This document shows positions 6,476 through 7,050 of a stretch of DNA of 7,050 bases, one piece after another. The notes beneath the pieces are model-generated. The model was given only the letters and a program-made list of their open reading frames with translations, was not told where the DNA came from and did not search any database. The stretch is from Deltaproteobacteria bacterium RIFCSPLOWO2_02_FULL_57_26 (GTDB taxonomy: Bacteria; Desulfobacterota; Binatia; UBA9968): the NCBI GenBank assembly GCA_001798455.1, contig MGSI01000050.1, positions 3,098-10,147 of the forward strand, read 5' to 3'. Each line of letters begins with the position of its first letter. The first letter of the stretch is position 1. The position numbers and the translations under genes were made by a program.

Positions 6476-6481
6476 AGGCTT

Positions 6482-6805
6482 GTGAAGCGGATCTGCCTGG
6501 TCTGTCAGAACGTCGACTGCAAAAACCGCGGCTCCGAGGAGATCATAAGGGAGCTGCAACAACGGGTTTCGGAGAAAGGTCTCAACGATCTGGAGGTCCG
6601 ACCTTACATGTGCTTCGGGGCTTGCCAGGAAGGTCCCAACATTGTCCTTTACCCGGAAAAGAGCTGGTATGCCGGCGTCAAGAAGGAGGACTTGGATGAA
6701 ATCCTGGCCCATGTGGCGGGGGGGCCTGAGGTGAAGAGACTTGACACCATTGATTCCTCTCTTAAAGATCTCATCTATCAACTTTTGGATTCGGGGGTTT
6801 TCTAG
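6482..6805 (+). CDS. thioredoxin-fold [2Fe-2S] ferredoxin (NuoE C-domain / HoxE-like)
   Basis: This 107-residue electron carrier starts at a GTG with a good AGGAG site. Four Cys in the pattern of thioredoxin-like [2Fe-2S] ferredoxins are present: Cys8 and Cys13 (VCQNVDC, followed by the usual GS near residue 17), then Cys44 and Cys48 (MCFGACQEGPN). 'GPNIVLYPEKSWYAGVKKEDLDEI' is the standard end of this domain, seen in NuoE, hydrogenase and formate dehydrogenase diaphorase units. An additional Cys5 is also present. A short tail (about 85-107) replaces the linker that in fused proteins leads into a NuoF domain. The stop TAG at 6803-6805 is directly followed by the GTG of the NuoF-like gene in the same frame. 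It lies 46 bases after the BoxB-like gene, so it probably shares its mRNA. The likely role is carrying electrons to or from the NuoF-like flavoprotein, and possibly to the diiron oxygenase (inference). Confidence 0.85.
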   Translation: MKRICLVCQNVDCKNRGSEEIIRELQQRVSEKGLNDLEVRPYMCFGACQEGPNIVLYPEKSWYAGVKKEDLDEILAHVAGGPEVKRLDTIDSSLKDLIYQLLDSGVF

Positions 6806-7050
6806 GTGCTGGAGGGCGTCCTTTTCCCACGAGGAGTGGTGGAGGAGAGAGAGAGCCTGAATGAGTACCGTGCCCGGGGCGGTTACGGCGCCTTGGAAAA
6901 GGCTCTGCGCGAGCTTTCCCCCAATCAGGTGCTACGGGAGGTCGCCGATTCAGGTCTGCGGGGTAGGGGCGGAGCGGGTTTTCCCACGGGGCAAAAGTGG
7001 GCTTTTACCGCAGAAACTTCCGAGCAACCCCACTACGTCGTTCTCAACGG
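6806..7050 (+). CDS. NuoF-family NADH-binding flavoprotein, 5' part only
   Basis: This is the N-terminal 81 complete codons of a NuoF/HoxF-type protein, cut by the window end. 'SLNEYRARGGYGALEKAL' (about residues 17-34) and 'SGLRGRGGAGFPTGQKW' (49-65) are hallmark blocks; the Gly-rich GRGGAGFPTG loop belongs to the FMN/NADH-binding domain. The family oxidises or forms NAD(P)H via FMN and a [4Fe-4S] cluster; the NADH-site and cluster Cys lie beyond the window. The GTG start touches the upstream TAG, with GGGGG at 6793-6797 as a weak binding site, so translation is probably coupled to the ferredoxin gene. NuoF proteins of this 'EYRARGGY' form with a preceding thioredoxin-fold ferredoxin are typical of hydrogenase, formate dehydrogenase or Bam-type diaphorase modules as well as of complex I, so a role in complex I should not be assumed. 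Confidence 0.87.
   Translation, partial: MLEGVLFPRGVVEERESLNEYRARGGYGALEKALRELSPNQVLREVADSGLRGRGGAGFPTGQKWAFTAETSEQPHYVVLN

Noticed and set aside
6463..6699. Plus-strand open frame of 78 codons
   Set aside because: A shifted-frame shadow of the ferredoxin gene, whose Cys pattern and ribosome-binding site are clear.
1..7050. CRISPR array, tRNA/rRNA genes, insertion sequence or toxin-antitoxin pair
   Set aside because: I saw no regularly spaced repeats with spacers, no tRNA-like or rRNA-like segments, no transposase-like protein and no small gene pair in the gaps.

Overview
The window shows about 57% GC by eye in most genes, tight gene packing and bacterial start and ribosome-binding features. 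There are six genes, five complete and one cut by the right edge. The mix of genes (a NMT1/TauA-type substrate-binding protein, an AmmeMemoRadiSam enzyme, a GAF-containing nitrogen-PTS enzyme I, a BoxB-like diiron oxygenase and NuoF-family redox proteins) fits an uncultured environmental bacterium such as NC10, Rokubacteria, Tectomicrobia or a deltaproteobacterial lineage. That placement is a low-confidence inference; there is no rRNA or other phylogenetic marker here.

Left part (1-1680). A secreted substrate-binding protein of an ABC importer (9-1043, +) converges on a small VOC/glyoxalase-fold protein (1099-1509, -). The 55-base gap between them holds a weak terminator candidate for the VOC gene. 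The divergent gap upstream of the VOC gene carries two facing arrays of degenerate 7-base repeats (1559-1642).

Middle part (1687-5224). Two same-strand genes follow: amrS, a radical SAM enzyme, and ptsP, a GAF plus enzyme-I phosphotransferase whose active-site His, PEP-binding Arg and Cys residues are all present. ptsP has no visible Shine-Dalgarno sequence, and a good promoter candidate ends only about 11 bases before its ATG, which suggests a leaderless or nearly leaderless mRNA.

Right part (5225-7050). This is the most interesting segment. A sigma70-like promoter overlaps a near-perfect 20-bp palindrome that fits the pattern I remember for the TetR-family phenylacetate regulator PaaR. It precedes a same-strand cluster: a short BoxB-like diiron protein (366 aa, all six predicted iron ligands kept at BoxB spacing), a thioredoxin-fold [2Fe-2S] ferredoxin, and the start of a NuoF-family flavoprotein. 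The ferredoxin and NuoF-like genes are in the same reading frame and are separated only by one TAG immediately followed by GTG. My inference is an aromatic-acyl-CoA-type oxygenase that may receive electrons from NAD(P)H through a NuoF/ferredoxin pair instead of the usual BoxA reductase, under acyl-CoA-responsive repression. The missing right-hand neighbours would decide this.
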